Shown piece after piece: positions 9,045 to 17,277 of a DNA stretch of 64,000 nt. The notes under the pieces were generated by a model that searched no databases, was not told the DNA's origin, and saw only the letters and a list, made by a program, of their open reading frames with translations. The position numbers and the translations under genes were made by a program. Numbering within the stretch: position 1 is the stretch's first letter; each line of letters begins with the position of its first letter. This DNA comes from Chryseobacterium sp. G0162 (GTDB lineage Bacteria > Bacteroidota > Bacteroidia > Flavobacteriales > Weeksellaceae), in contig NZ_CP033922.1 in assembly GCF_003815715.1 (NCBI RefSeq), positions 4,016,001 to 4,080,000 on the forward strand, in the 5' to 3' direction.

Positions 9045-10073
9045 TTAGTTGTTAGGGATGATGGTTTTACCGCTTCTTTTATTGGTGAAGACGCTTCTAT
9101 TATTATTTCCATTGTAGTTTCCTGAATCTGTAACCAGTAAAATGATAATCACAATCACAAAATCAAGTAAGATACAGCCCGCCAGTACTACAAACTGGTA
9201 CATTCCAAAATTTTTGATGGCATGTTCAAACGCAAAACCGATTTTTCCTACCTGTTGGGTTTTTGAAACAGCAGGTTCAAAATGTATTTTATCATTTCCA
9301 AGAACAGTCTGTGCTCTGCTTCCCAGTTTATTATAATCAGAAAGAGATTCATCAATGAGCCCCTGAGACAATCCGTCTTTATCCTTTTTAGACAAAAGAA
9401 GCAGTTCCTGAATATTTTTATTCCACTTAAAAGCTGTATTATTGATGTCCGTTTTTAGAGCCTTTTCTTCAGGCGAAAGATCAGATACAATATTGTCGAT
9501 CTGTTTTCCCATTCTTTCTGCAAGATCTTCGTAGTCTTCCCCAACAGGAGTCAGTAAATCTACCTTTTGCCCCGTTAACCTTTCAATATCTTTAATCAAT
9601 AATTGAGCACGGGTTCCAATTCCTTTATTACCGGGATCTTTGATCTGTTCCATCATCTGTTTTTTCTTGATCTCAATATTCTGGGTAGTCGCTTTATTAT
9701 ACTTATAGCTTAATTTCGATTCTACATCATTTTCAAGAGTCGTGAAATTTTTATTGATGTCACGAAGTTCATCCGTATAAATATCTGTTTTCATAAACCT
9801 GGTATAAAGGGCATTAAAATTGGCTATGAAACAGAAAGAAGCAATGAAAATGTAAATCCCCACCAGGCTTCCGGTAGGTTTACCTTCCATTTTGGCATTT
9901 CTCAGCATCCAGCATAGGAAGAGGAGCAGCAGTGATAATACCAAAGCAATGACAAATGATGCGGGGCCAAAGATCTGTTGTAATCCAAGCCAGGTCTGAT
10001 AAAAACTTACGCTGATGAGTAATAAGGCAAGAATTCCCAAAAAGAGATCTGCAGGAGTTGTTTTTTTATTCAT
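9045..10073 (-). CDS. Multi-pass membrane protein of the GTPase module
   Basis: First gene of the module. The frame is open from 10157, but MNKKTTPADLFLG at 10073 is the more credible start because it leads directly into membrane segments. Three transmembrane helices lie in the first 100 residues (LFLGILALLLISVSFY, FVIALVLSLLLLFLCWML, LVGIYIFIASFCFIANF). A 190-residue charged, helical region follows, then a fourth helix near the C-terminus (FVVLAGCILLDFVIVIIILLV) and a polar Asn-rich tail. The layout is that of a membrane sensor or scaffold with a large extracytoplasmic or cytoplasmic helical domain. I know of no named family. Confidence 0.72.
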   Translation of the reverse strand: MNKKTTPADLFLGILALLLISVSFYQTWLGLQQIFGPASFVIALVLSLLLLFLCWMLRNAKMEGKPTGSLVGIYIFIASFCFIANFNALYTRFMKTDIYTDELRDINKNFTTLENDVESKLSYKYNKATTQNIEIKKKQMMEQIKDPGNKGIGTRAQLLIKDIERLTGQKVDLLTPVGEDYEDLAERMGKQIDNIVSDLSPEEKALKTDINNTAFKWNKNIQELLLLSKKDKDGLSQGLIDESLSDYNKLGSRAQTVLGNDKIHFEPAVSKTQQVGKIGFAFEHAIKNFGMYQFVVLAGCILLDFVIVIIILLVTDSGNYNGNNNRSVFTNKRSGKTIIPNN

Positions 10074-10344
10074 AATGTATCTGTTGTTTTGAATGAGGTT
10101 ATAAAAAACACTTTGTTTTATAATGCCCGAAACTACGAACAACAGGCTGAGGAACATTACGGGAACCCGTAAAGGACAACGCTTATGATTTGATCTGAAT
10201 GGTGATTTGAAGAGTTATCTCACGTAGATTTTGGAGATAAAGAAGATTTTTAAAAGTAAATAATGTAATTTTCTGAATATAATGATCAAGTAAAAGAAAA
10301 ATGAAATTGGAATTATTCGAAATCGAAATAAAGGAAAGTAAGGT

Positions 10345-12552
10345 TTAATTTCCCAATTCCAATTGATTTTTAACCAGATTGTAGTATTCCTTTTTTGTAT
10401 CTACCAATTGTCTGTGATTTCCATGCTCCACAATATGACCGTTTTTAAGAACAATGATCTGGTCTGCATTTTTAACGGTAGACAGGCGGTGAGCAATAAT
10501 AACTACCGTTTTTCCCATAAAAAATGATTGAAGGTTGTTGTGAATAATTCTTTCATTATCAGCATCCAGAGCTGATGTAGCTTCATCAAAAAAGATATAA
10601 TGTGGATTTTTGTATACAGCTCTTGCAATTAAAATACGCTGCTTCTGTCCCCCGGATATTCCATTACCGGCAGCACCAATCTTTGTACGGAGACCTAGGG
10701 GAAGTTCATCTATAAAGCTTTTGATATTTGCTACATTAATAGCATGCTGCATTCGGTTATCATCAATAACTTCATCTCCGGTAGCAATATTACGTTCGAT
10801 GGTGTCAGAAAAAATGAATCCGTCCTGCATTACGGTTCCGCTGTTTTCCCTTATGCTTTTAGGAGATAGGTCGTGTACGTTTTGATCATTGTAATATATT
10901 TTTCCAGCTGTAGGATCATAGAATTTTAAGAGAAGTTTCATCAGTGTTGTTTTGCCACTGCCACTTGCACCTACGATAGCCGTTATTTTACCCTGAGGAA
11001 TAAAGAGATCAATATCTTTTAGTACAAATGGTGATTTGGGGCCTTCATACTGAAAGGATACCTTATCAAAACGAATTCCGTATGGAGTTCCGTTTTCTGT
11101 AAAAACAGAATGATGAATACGCAAGTCCTCTAGTCCAATCTGCTCTTCCTGAGGATGGTTCTGAACTTCATTAAGCCTGGTAAGACTCAGTTTAGCTTCC
11201 TGTAAAGAGCGGAAAAAATTGACTAACTGATTAACAGGGCTATTCATCTGTCCTATAATGTAAGAGATACTTAATAAGGTTCCCAAAGACATCGAATCAA
11301 TCACCACAAAATAGGCTGCAAGAAACGTAACAAGAATATTTTTAGACTGGTTAAGAATTTCAAAACCAGACAGCTGAATTTGATTGATTTTCAGGATTCT
11401 CAAATTCGTTTTAAAGAGTTTCTGTTGTATATTTTCCCATTCTTTTCTTTTCAGTTCTTCATAATTATTTAATTTCATTTCAGAAACACCATTGATGATT
11501 TCATAAATGGTTTCTTGATTTTCTCCACGCTGATGAAATTTAAAATAATCTATAATCTCTCTCTTTTTCAGCCAGAAAAGTGACCACACTACAGAAATAG
11601 AGGTTAAAACAATATACACGAGCATAATTCTGTAATCGTAGTAACATAAGACTCCGAAGAAGACAGAAAACGTGATTAAAGAAAATAAGGTCAGAATACT
11701 TTGCGATGTTAAGAACTGTTCTATTCTTTCATGATCCTGAATACGCTGACTAAAATCTCCTAAGAGACGGGTGTCAAAAAATTTTATTGGAAGACGTAAA
11801 AGCCTTTTGAGGAAATCTGATATAATTTGGATGCTGATTTTGGTTCCAATCTTCAGCGTAATCCAGTTTCTGATAATTTCGAATATGATGTTTCCTGAAA
11901 AAAAAGCTAATTGGGCCAACAGGATGATCCCAATCAGGTTGATATTCTTTTTATTGACTCCATTATCTATAAGTTTTTGAGTAAGAATAGGGAAAATAAG
12001 TGTTGTTGAAGCTCCCAATATCAGTAAAAAGAATAGTAAAACCAATTGCTTTTTATAAGGCATGAGGTAAGAAACCAATTCTTTATAGGAAATAGGGTCC
12101 TGGGTATTCTGATTGGTGTTTTTATAAAACTTCTCCTCAGGTTCCAGAAGTAATGCGATGCCGGATTCTGCATCATCTACCCAACTTTTTTTAAATTTAT
12201 CTTCATTAAAAGAGATGAACCCATGACCGGGATCAACAATTTTGTACCTTTTTTTCTTACTGAATATCCTTTTTTTTATCCCTTGTAAAACAACAAAATG
12301 ATTTTGATTCCAATGGATGATACAAGGGAGTGGAAGGGCTTCCAAATCTTCAACCTGTAACTGAACGCCCATGGTTTCAAATCCTATTTCTGTAGCCGCT
12401 TCCTGCAAACCAAGCAACGAAACTCCTTCACGGGTAAGATAAGATCTGTCCCGTATATATTGGAGGCTTATATCTCGTCCGTAATGAGAGGCAATCATGG
12501 AAAGACAAGCCGGTCCGCAATCCATCTGATCATGTTGAGGAATGAATTTCAT
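10345..12552 (-). CDS. lanT: Peptidase C39 ABC exporter for the lanthipeptide (LanT-type)
   Basis: Processes and exports the precursor peptide: the N-terminal C39 peptidase cleaves after a double-Gly leader and the ABC domains drive export. Residues 1-130 hold the peptidase with catalytic Cys (QMDCGPACL), His (NQNHFVVL) and Asp (YKIVDPGHG). A six-helix transmembrane domain covers about 165-440. The ATPase has Walker A GASGSGKTTL, the signature SGGQKQR and Walker B YIFFDEATSALD. The length of 735 aa is normal. It follows lanC after only 4 bp and is the last gene of the locus. No HlyD-type adaptor is present nearby. Confidence 0.93.
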   Translation of the reverse strand: MKFIPQHDQMDCGPACLSMIASHYGRDISLQYIRDRSYLTREGVSLLGLQEAATEIGFETMGVQLQVEDLEALPLPCIIHWNQNHFVVLQGIKKRIFSKKKRYKIVDPGHGFISFNEDKFKKSWVDDAESGIALLLEPEEKFYKNTNQNTQDPISYKELVSYLMPYKKQLVLLFFLLILGASTTLIFPILTQKLIDNGVNKKNINLIGIILLAQLAFFSGNIIFEIIRNWITLKIGTKISIQIISDFLKRLLRLPIKFFDTRLLGDFSQRIQDHERIEQFLTSQSILTLFSLITFSVFFGVLCYYDYRIMLVYIVLTSISVVWSLFWLKKREIIDYFKFHQRGENQETIYEIINGVSEMKLNNYEELKRKEWENIQQKLFKTNLRILKINQIQLSGFEILNQSKNILVTFLAAYFVVIDSMSLGTLLSISYIIGQMNSPVNQLVNFFRSLQEAKLSLTRLNEVQNHPQEEQIGLEDLRIHHSVFTENGTPYGIRFDKVSFQYEGPKSPFVLKDIDLFIPQGKITAIVGASGSGKTTLMKLLLKFYDPTAGKIYYNDQNVHDLSPKSIRENSGTVMQDGFIFSDTIERNIATGDEVIDDNRMQHAINVANIKSFIDELPLGLRTKIGAAGNGISGGQKQRILIARAVYKNPHYIFFDEATSALDADNERIIHNNLQSFFMGKTVVIIAHRLSTVKNADQIIVLKNGHIVEHGNHRQLVDTKKEYYNLVKNQLELGN

Positions 12553-12556
12553 AAGC

Positions 12557-13783
12557 TTAGATTCCAGTTAATAATAATTCGTGAGGAAAAGGGAGCTTTT
12601 TCTGGCTGCCTTGCATCAAGGTAATTCCAATTCCGGCGATTCCCCAAAAGAAAGAATACTTTGCTGAGGGGTGAATTTGCTGATCGTCTTCATAATCAAA
12701 TTGAAAACCTGCCAGTGTTTCTTTATCGGAATTCCAGTACGAAATGATCTGGTCATACCAATACTGGGATGATTCGCCATAGATTTTTTCGGAAGTTCTG
12801 TTGCAAAGATCAGCAAACATATAATAAAGGCCGGAACAGCCATAAAGAATACTTGAATCCTGGGTATGACTGTTTTTTAGTTTTCGTTGTGAGCTTTCAT
12901 GTAACATTTGTACAATCTCATCTTCAAATTCCTGCAGTTGGAATCTTTTTACAGCATTATATAATGCATAGAGTATCCCAAGATCTCCATAGCACATCGA
13001 TAGCTGAGTTTCATTTACCGTTTCAGCGTTAGGGTATCTATAAGGGAAAAAACCGTTGGTTTGATTTCTTTTTTGCTTCATTAAAAAATAAACAGCCTTA
13101 TAGATGATTTCTTTGAATCTCTGTTCTTCTGCTTCCAGAATTCCATGTTCGTAAATCTTAGTCAGGAAATTGAGAATCATCGCTGAGCCATGGGAAAGTC
13201 CCAGATAAACCTGATTGTTATAGCTTGGCGAAGGCCAATACACTTCTTCCTGATTAAGAATAACCGCATTCTTAATGATAGAAGCTGCAATTTCATTTAA
13301 AACCTTTTGGGCATAAGGATCTTTATCATGAATATATCGGTTAAGAAAATAATAACCACTGGCAAGGCTTCCACTGAAATAATCATAATCTTTCCTGGCC
13401 AGATCCTGCTTTACCGTTTCGTGCAGCGTATCATTGAGGTATTCATAATATTCGGAAAAATCATAGTCAAGATCAAAATGATTTTGAATAAACATCAGCC
13501 CTTTGCCAAAACTTGCCAGCGTTTGAGCAACAGAGTCTCCCTTGTATTTGGGAATATATTCATCATCATTAGAAATTTTAGAAATAAGTTGAATAGATTC
13601 CTCAATCATCAGTTCTCCTTTATCCAGAAATTCTTTATTATCAAAATGTTTGTAACCGTAATAATACAATAATGCAGCTCCCATTTTTCCATATTCTATC
13701 GAAGCATCTGAAAAAATAGAGATGTTTTGATCAATCTGCGTTATAATGTTATTGATAATATTTTGAATTTCAAGCTTCTGCAT
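12557..13783 (-). CDS. lanC: LanC-like lanthionine cyclase with altered zinc motif
   Basis: Expected to join Cys thiols to dehydrated Ser/Thr in the precursor to form lanthionine rings. The alpha-toroid repeats are visible: YLGLSHGSAMILNFL near residue 198 (the His-Gly motif), SMCYGDLGILYAL near 262 (first zinc Cys), and SFFWGIAGIGITLMQ near the end. The position of the usual Cys-His zinc pair (CHG) reads ILYGCSGLYYMF near 313: the Cys-His pair appears replaced by Leu-Tyr, with a Cys three residues later. Zinc binding may therefore be rearranged or lost. The start overlaps the end of lanB by 14 bp, so translation is probably coupled. Confidence 0.85.
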   Translation of the reverse strand: MQKLEIQNIINNIITQIDQNISIFSDASIEYGKMGAALLYYYGYKHFDNKEFLDKGELMIEESIQLISKISNDDEYIPKYKGDSVAQTLASFGKGLMFIQNHFDLDYDFSEYYEYLNDTLHETVKQDLARKDYDYFSGSLASGYYFLNRYIHDKDPYAQKVLNEIAASIIKNAVILNQEEVYWPSPSYNNQVYLGLSHGSAMILNFLTKIYEHGILEAEEQRFKEIIYKAVYFLMKQKRNQTNGFFPYRYPNAETVNETQLSMCYGDLGILYALYNAVKRFQLQEFEDEIVQMLHESSQRKLKNSHTQDSSILYGCSGLYYMFADLCNRTSEKIYGESSQYWYDQIISYWNSDKETLAGFQFDYEDDQQIHPSAKYSFFWGIAGIGITLMQGSQKKLPFPHELLLTGI

Positions 13784-16700
13784 TTTGCTTTCTGTGTTTT
13801 ATCGAATTGTAGGTTTTAAACATGAAAAAGTAAATAACGAATTCATGCATTCTTGCTTTTGTTAAAAAAATACGGTTCATATTCATATGAACATAGTCCT
13901 GCAATAAGGTAATGTAGGAAGATCCTGATTTTGTATTTTTTATTAGAGAGGTTAGTTCTCTAATATTCTCTGACCTTGTTATAAATGGTTGAATGAAGTC
14001 TTCTATTTCACTGTAATCATGCTGACGGAGAACAGCCTCCAGGTAATCTCTGTTATCTCTGTATTTTTTATCGATTGATTTTTTAAATTTTTGTACATAT
14101 TCCGGATTGGAATGATCCACATGCTCAGGAAGAAAGGTTTGATAGAGCTGTTCAAATAGATGAATTCTATCATCCAATGAAACCTGGAAATCATTCATCA
14201 GCTGATTGAGTGAAAAAACACCTGTTTTCCATCTGATCTCTTCGTTAAGATCTTCAATTTTAAGAAAGTTCATTACCGCTAAGCTGTCATAATAAAAGAA
14301 TTTCTCTGAAAGCTCTATATTTTCAGCACCATATCTTTCGATTTCTTGTTTGTAGGTGTCAATTTCAAAAGAGCTGATCATGTCATTTTCCAAAAGCACA
14401 GAAAGTCTATTATTCAGATACTGAAGGCTTTCTTCATTGATCTTCCTCTTAATACGGAAACGGACATGATATTCAGGATCTTGAAATCTTAGAAAAAACC
14501 AAGGGTGTTCAGAGTCATCCTGCTCAAAATGTTCTACATAGTCTGCAAGAACTTCTGTGATGATGGTATCTGCATATTTATGACTGGTGTAGATCTTATA
14601 GAAACTCCACTCATCACCCGGTATATATTTTCTTTTCTTCGTTTCAGTGTGATGGGAAAAATGATTGGCAGGTGAAGTTTTTTCTTCTTTTACTGTAAAA
14701 GGGAAGATAAATTCAGAAGCAAATGCTTTTCCATTTTCGTCAGGTAATTGTAAAGGTTCAAAATACTCATACAAGAAGATGTCCTCCTTTGTAATATTTC
14801 TGGCTAAAATGTGGAGACAGGTTTCGTTAGTAGTGTCCAAAACCAGGACATTATCTCTCTCTTTGATGGTGCAGAACTGAGGAATACATTTGTTGATGAC
14901 AAGCTTTTTCAATTTTTCAGCGGTCATCTCTTTGTCCATATCAATTCGCCAGCAGGCTTCAGACAGGATAAATTCTTTATATTCTACTCGTGGAAGGAAA
15001 CTGTTTTTTTCAAGGAATCCCCAATTCCAAAGAAATCCTAAATCAATCCCACTGAATTGATAATCGCCTAAAAATTTAATAACCGGCAGCTGGTTTTCGC
15101 CATAGTTATAGGCATTAGTATATTTAGGTTTTATTTCCTTGTTTAGTCTTTTTGATCTTAGTTTTAATCTTCCGTTTTCAAAACGGATATAAATATCATT
15201 AATCAATATAACGGAGTCATCATTATTTTTACTCTCCGAAGCATAAGGAAGTTCATAGGTATGAAAGTTGGGACGTTGTAAAACATTACCCAGCCTATCT
15301 TCTCTATGATGAAGGAGTTCTACATAAATGCAGTCTTCGGAATCTTTTTCCGAAATTGTTTTTAAGTTCTCTGCCAATTCCGGATCATGATAGGCAAATC
15401 TTGATAATATAATATTAGCCAATGGAGTAGGAATAGGAGAGACGGTAAGGAATTTAAAATTTCCACTATCAACATCCTGCTGAGATTTGCATATAAATGA
15501 ACCAAAAATATGGTTGTTATAGCCAAAATAAAGAGGGGGATCCTGTTTTTTGCCTACTGCTTTTACATCCTGTTCTGTTAGGATGATAGGCGTGAAGTTT
15601 TCAGGGGAAAAACAGTGAATATATTTATCAAGAACCAATCTGACAATAGGGGGTACGCTTTCATGGTTCTCAGGACTTTCAAAAGTAAAATAAAGCTCAT
15701 CCAGTAATGGGGTCTCTTCAAGATTGCCACTGATGTGATAATCATATCCTACACCAAAGTCGGGGTCAAGAGCTTTAACCAATGGAACCTCCATTGATTC
15801 GAACTTCCTGATAAACCTTTTGGTGAAGTTTGTTAACCTGTGATGAGGTTTACTTTTAACCAACGGAATTAGTTCTTCAGTTCTTTTGGATAATAAAGAA
15901 ATTACCTTTTGGTTTATGGATTGTTCTCTTAGAGGGATAATAGAATCAATTTGAACAATTTGCCTGTTTTCTTCAATAATATCAGCAAATTCCTCAGCCT
16001 TGTTTTCAATTTCTTCTACGATACGGTCTGATGTAAAGACATCGTATGTTTTGTTCTGTATTTTTGCAATGGATTGCAATGAATCCGTTTTATACCCATA
16101 CTGTGAAAGGTATTTTTGGAGTTCTGATAATGGATCTTCCAGACTTGTCATATAAGGTGGAAGTTTATCCACTAATATTTTACTTTCTATCAGGGAGTTG
16201 ATGTACTCTATAATTTCTTGGTCATCAATACCTGATATCTGTTTTGAAATAAGATTTTTTATTTCGGAAATCGTAGTTCCGTTTTGAGCCTGATCAATAA
16301 TAGAACTCAATATAGGATTGATGGGAACTTCAGCTATTTCATAATCGTACCGTTTACTCCAGCTGATGTATCTCCAGTTATCCCCACTGGTATAAAGGGT
16401 GTTATTTAAAAAGTAAGGGATTTTTTCGTTATCCTCTGCAATGATAAGATCTTTTAATTTTCTGAGAAAAAGGACATCGGTTCGTACCTTTAAAGTATAA
16501 TCATTACTTTTTAATAGAATATTTGTTTCTCCTTGGTGTGTTTTTCCTGAATTAAAACCTGCAAATAGCCCATAAGGTGTACATCGGGTACACATTCTGG
16601 AATAATATTTGTATAAACTTTGAAGAATACGGTCTGAAGGATCAAATGCTGTTTTCTCGTCATTCAGCCAGTCCAAAGCGGTATAATAAAAAGTTCTACT

Positions 16701-16865
16701 AGCAAGATATACGGCATTAAGGAAGATTGTTTCCCCAAAATATCTTTTAACCGCATGAATATCTTTTGCCATCATGGCATCATTCAGGTGCTGCATGTTG
16801 GCAAATGAAAGGGTCGAAATTCTGACCACAAAAAAATTTGTAGGAATAAGGAAGTTTGGTTTCAA
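13770..16865 (-). CDS. lanB: Full-length lantibiotic dehydratase LanB
   Basis: Dehydrates Ser and Thr in the lanthipeptide precursor using glutamyl-tRNA. Both parts are on one chain of 1031 aa: an N-terminal glutamylation domain of about 700 residues (early segment RYFGETIFLNAVYLASRTFYYTAL; MCTRCTPYGLFAGFNSG) and a C-terminal glutamate-elimination domain (about 735-1015, DEWSFYKIYTSHKYADTII then WFFLRFQDPEYHVRFRIK). That arrangement is the ordinary LanB one rather than the split type seen in some thiopeptide and pinensin clusters. It lies 140 bp after the precursor gene, behind a hairpin. Confidence 0.95.
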   Translation of the reverse strand: MKPNFLIPTNFFVVRISTLSFANMQHLNDAMMAKDIHAVKRYFGETIFLNAVYLASRTFYYTALDWLNDEKTAFDPSDRILQSLYKYYSRMCTRCTPYGLFAGFNSGKTHQGETNILLKSNDYTLKVRTDVLFLRKLKDLIIAEDNEKIPYFLNNTLYTSGDNWRYISWSKRYDYEIAEVPINPILSSIIDQAQNGTTISEIKNLISKQISGIDDQEIIEYINSLIESKILVDKLPPYMTSLEDPLSELQKYLSQYGYKTDSLQSIAKIQNKTYDVFTSDRIVEEIENKAEEFADIIEENRQIVQIDSIIPLREQSINQKVISLLSKRTEELIPLVKSKPHHRLTNFTKRFIRKFESMEVPLVKALDPDFGVGYDYHISGNLEETPLLDELYFTFESPENHESVPPIVRLVLDKYIHCFSPENFTPIILTEQDVKAVGKKQDPPLYFGYNNHIFGSFICKSQQDVDSGNFKFLTVSPIPTPLANIILSRFAYHDPELAENLKTISEKDSEDCIYVELLHHREDRLGNVLQRPNFHTYELPYASESKNNDDSVILINDIYIRFENGRLKLRSKRLNKEIKPKYTNAYNYGENQLPVIKFLGDYQFSGIDLGFLWNWGFLEKNSFLPRVEYKEFILSEACWRIDMDKEMTAEKLKKLVINKCIPQFCTIKERDNVLVLDTTNETCLHILARNITKEDIFLYEYFEPLQLPDENGKAFASEFIFPFTVKEEKTSPANHFSHHTETKKRKYIPGDEWSFYKIYTSHKYADTIITEVLADYVEHFEQDDSEHPWFFLRFQDPEYHVRFRIKRKINEESLQYLNNRLSVLLENDMISSFEIDTYKQEIERYGAENIELSEKFFYYDSLAVMNFLKIEDLNEEIRWKTGVFSLNQLMNDFQVSLDDRIHLFEQLYQTFLPEHVDHSNPEYVQKFKKSIDKKYRDNRDYLEAVLRQHDYSEIEDFIQPFITRSENIRELTSLIKNTKSGSSYITLLQDYVHMNMNRIFLTKARMHEFVIYFFMFKTYNSIKHRKQNAEA

Positions 16866-16965
16866 ATTTTTATATTATAAATGAGACTTCTTACGATAAA
16901 AGATAAGATCAAGATGCTATAAATTGCCAATAAATATGTTGGATTTTTAGCTTAGAAAATAGAAG

Positions 16966-16998
16966 AAACCCTCCCAATTTCTTCAATTGGGAAGGTTT
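16966..16998 (-). terminator. Hairpin between lanA and lanB (attenuator)
   Basis: On the minus strand AAACCTTCCCAATT and AATTGGGAGGGTTT form a stem with a short loop, followed by a C/T-rich tail. It lies 8 bp after the lanA stop and 100 bp before the lanB start. A leaky terminator here would keep precursor mRNA in excess over the enzymes, as in many RiPP operons. Confidence 0.75.
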
Positions 16999-17005
16999 CA
17001 GGAAT

Positions 17006-17194
17006 TTATAAGTTAGTTGTTGCTCCAGTTGTTGATGTAGTGGTGCAATTGTTAGTCACTGAAGTAGTAGTACAGTCACCATCTCTTACTGGTGCAATTA
17101 CTTTGTTACCTCCTTTTACAGTGCTTAGTTGTCTTTCGTTTAGTTTAGCAATTGTTTTTTTGTTTAATTGCAGTTGGCTGAATTTGTTGTTCAT
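17006..17194 (-). CDS. lanA: Class I lanthipeptide precursor peptide
   Basis: A 62-aa precursor. The leader MNNKFSQLQLNKKTIAKLNE followed by RQLSTVKGG is the typical Bacteroidota lanthipeptide leader ending in a double-Gly site, which matches the C39 peptidase of the exporter. The 33-residue core (from NKVIAPVRDGDC) holds two Cys and 13 Ser/Thr, mostly Thr in runs (CTTTS, CTTTST). At most two lanthionine-type rings can form; remaining dehydrated Thr would be left as dehydrobutyrine. Only one precursor gene is visible. The product would be novel in sequence as far as I can tell, but I cannot search for it. Confidence 0.93.
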   Translation of the reverse strand: MNNKFSQLQLNKKTIAKLNERQLSTVKGGNKVIAPVRDGDCTTTSVTNNCTTTSTTGATTNL

Positions 17195-17277
17195 GATATT
17201 AAAATTTTATAATTTTTAGTCTCTACTCTTTTAAAGGATTTTCGAGTTCCTCCTGCACGCGCGTGTGTATTTTTGCT

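Noticed and set aside
17256..17265. CACGCGCGTG palindrome between receptor and lanA
   Set aside because: A 10-bp perfect palindrome that is GC-rich for this DNA, but with no repeat or T-tract; not enough to call an operator or terminator.
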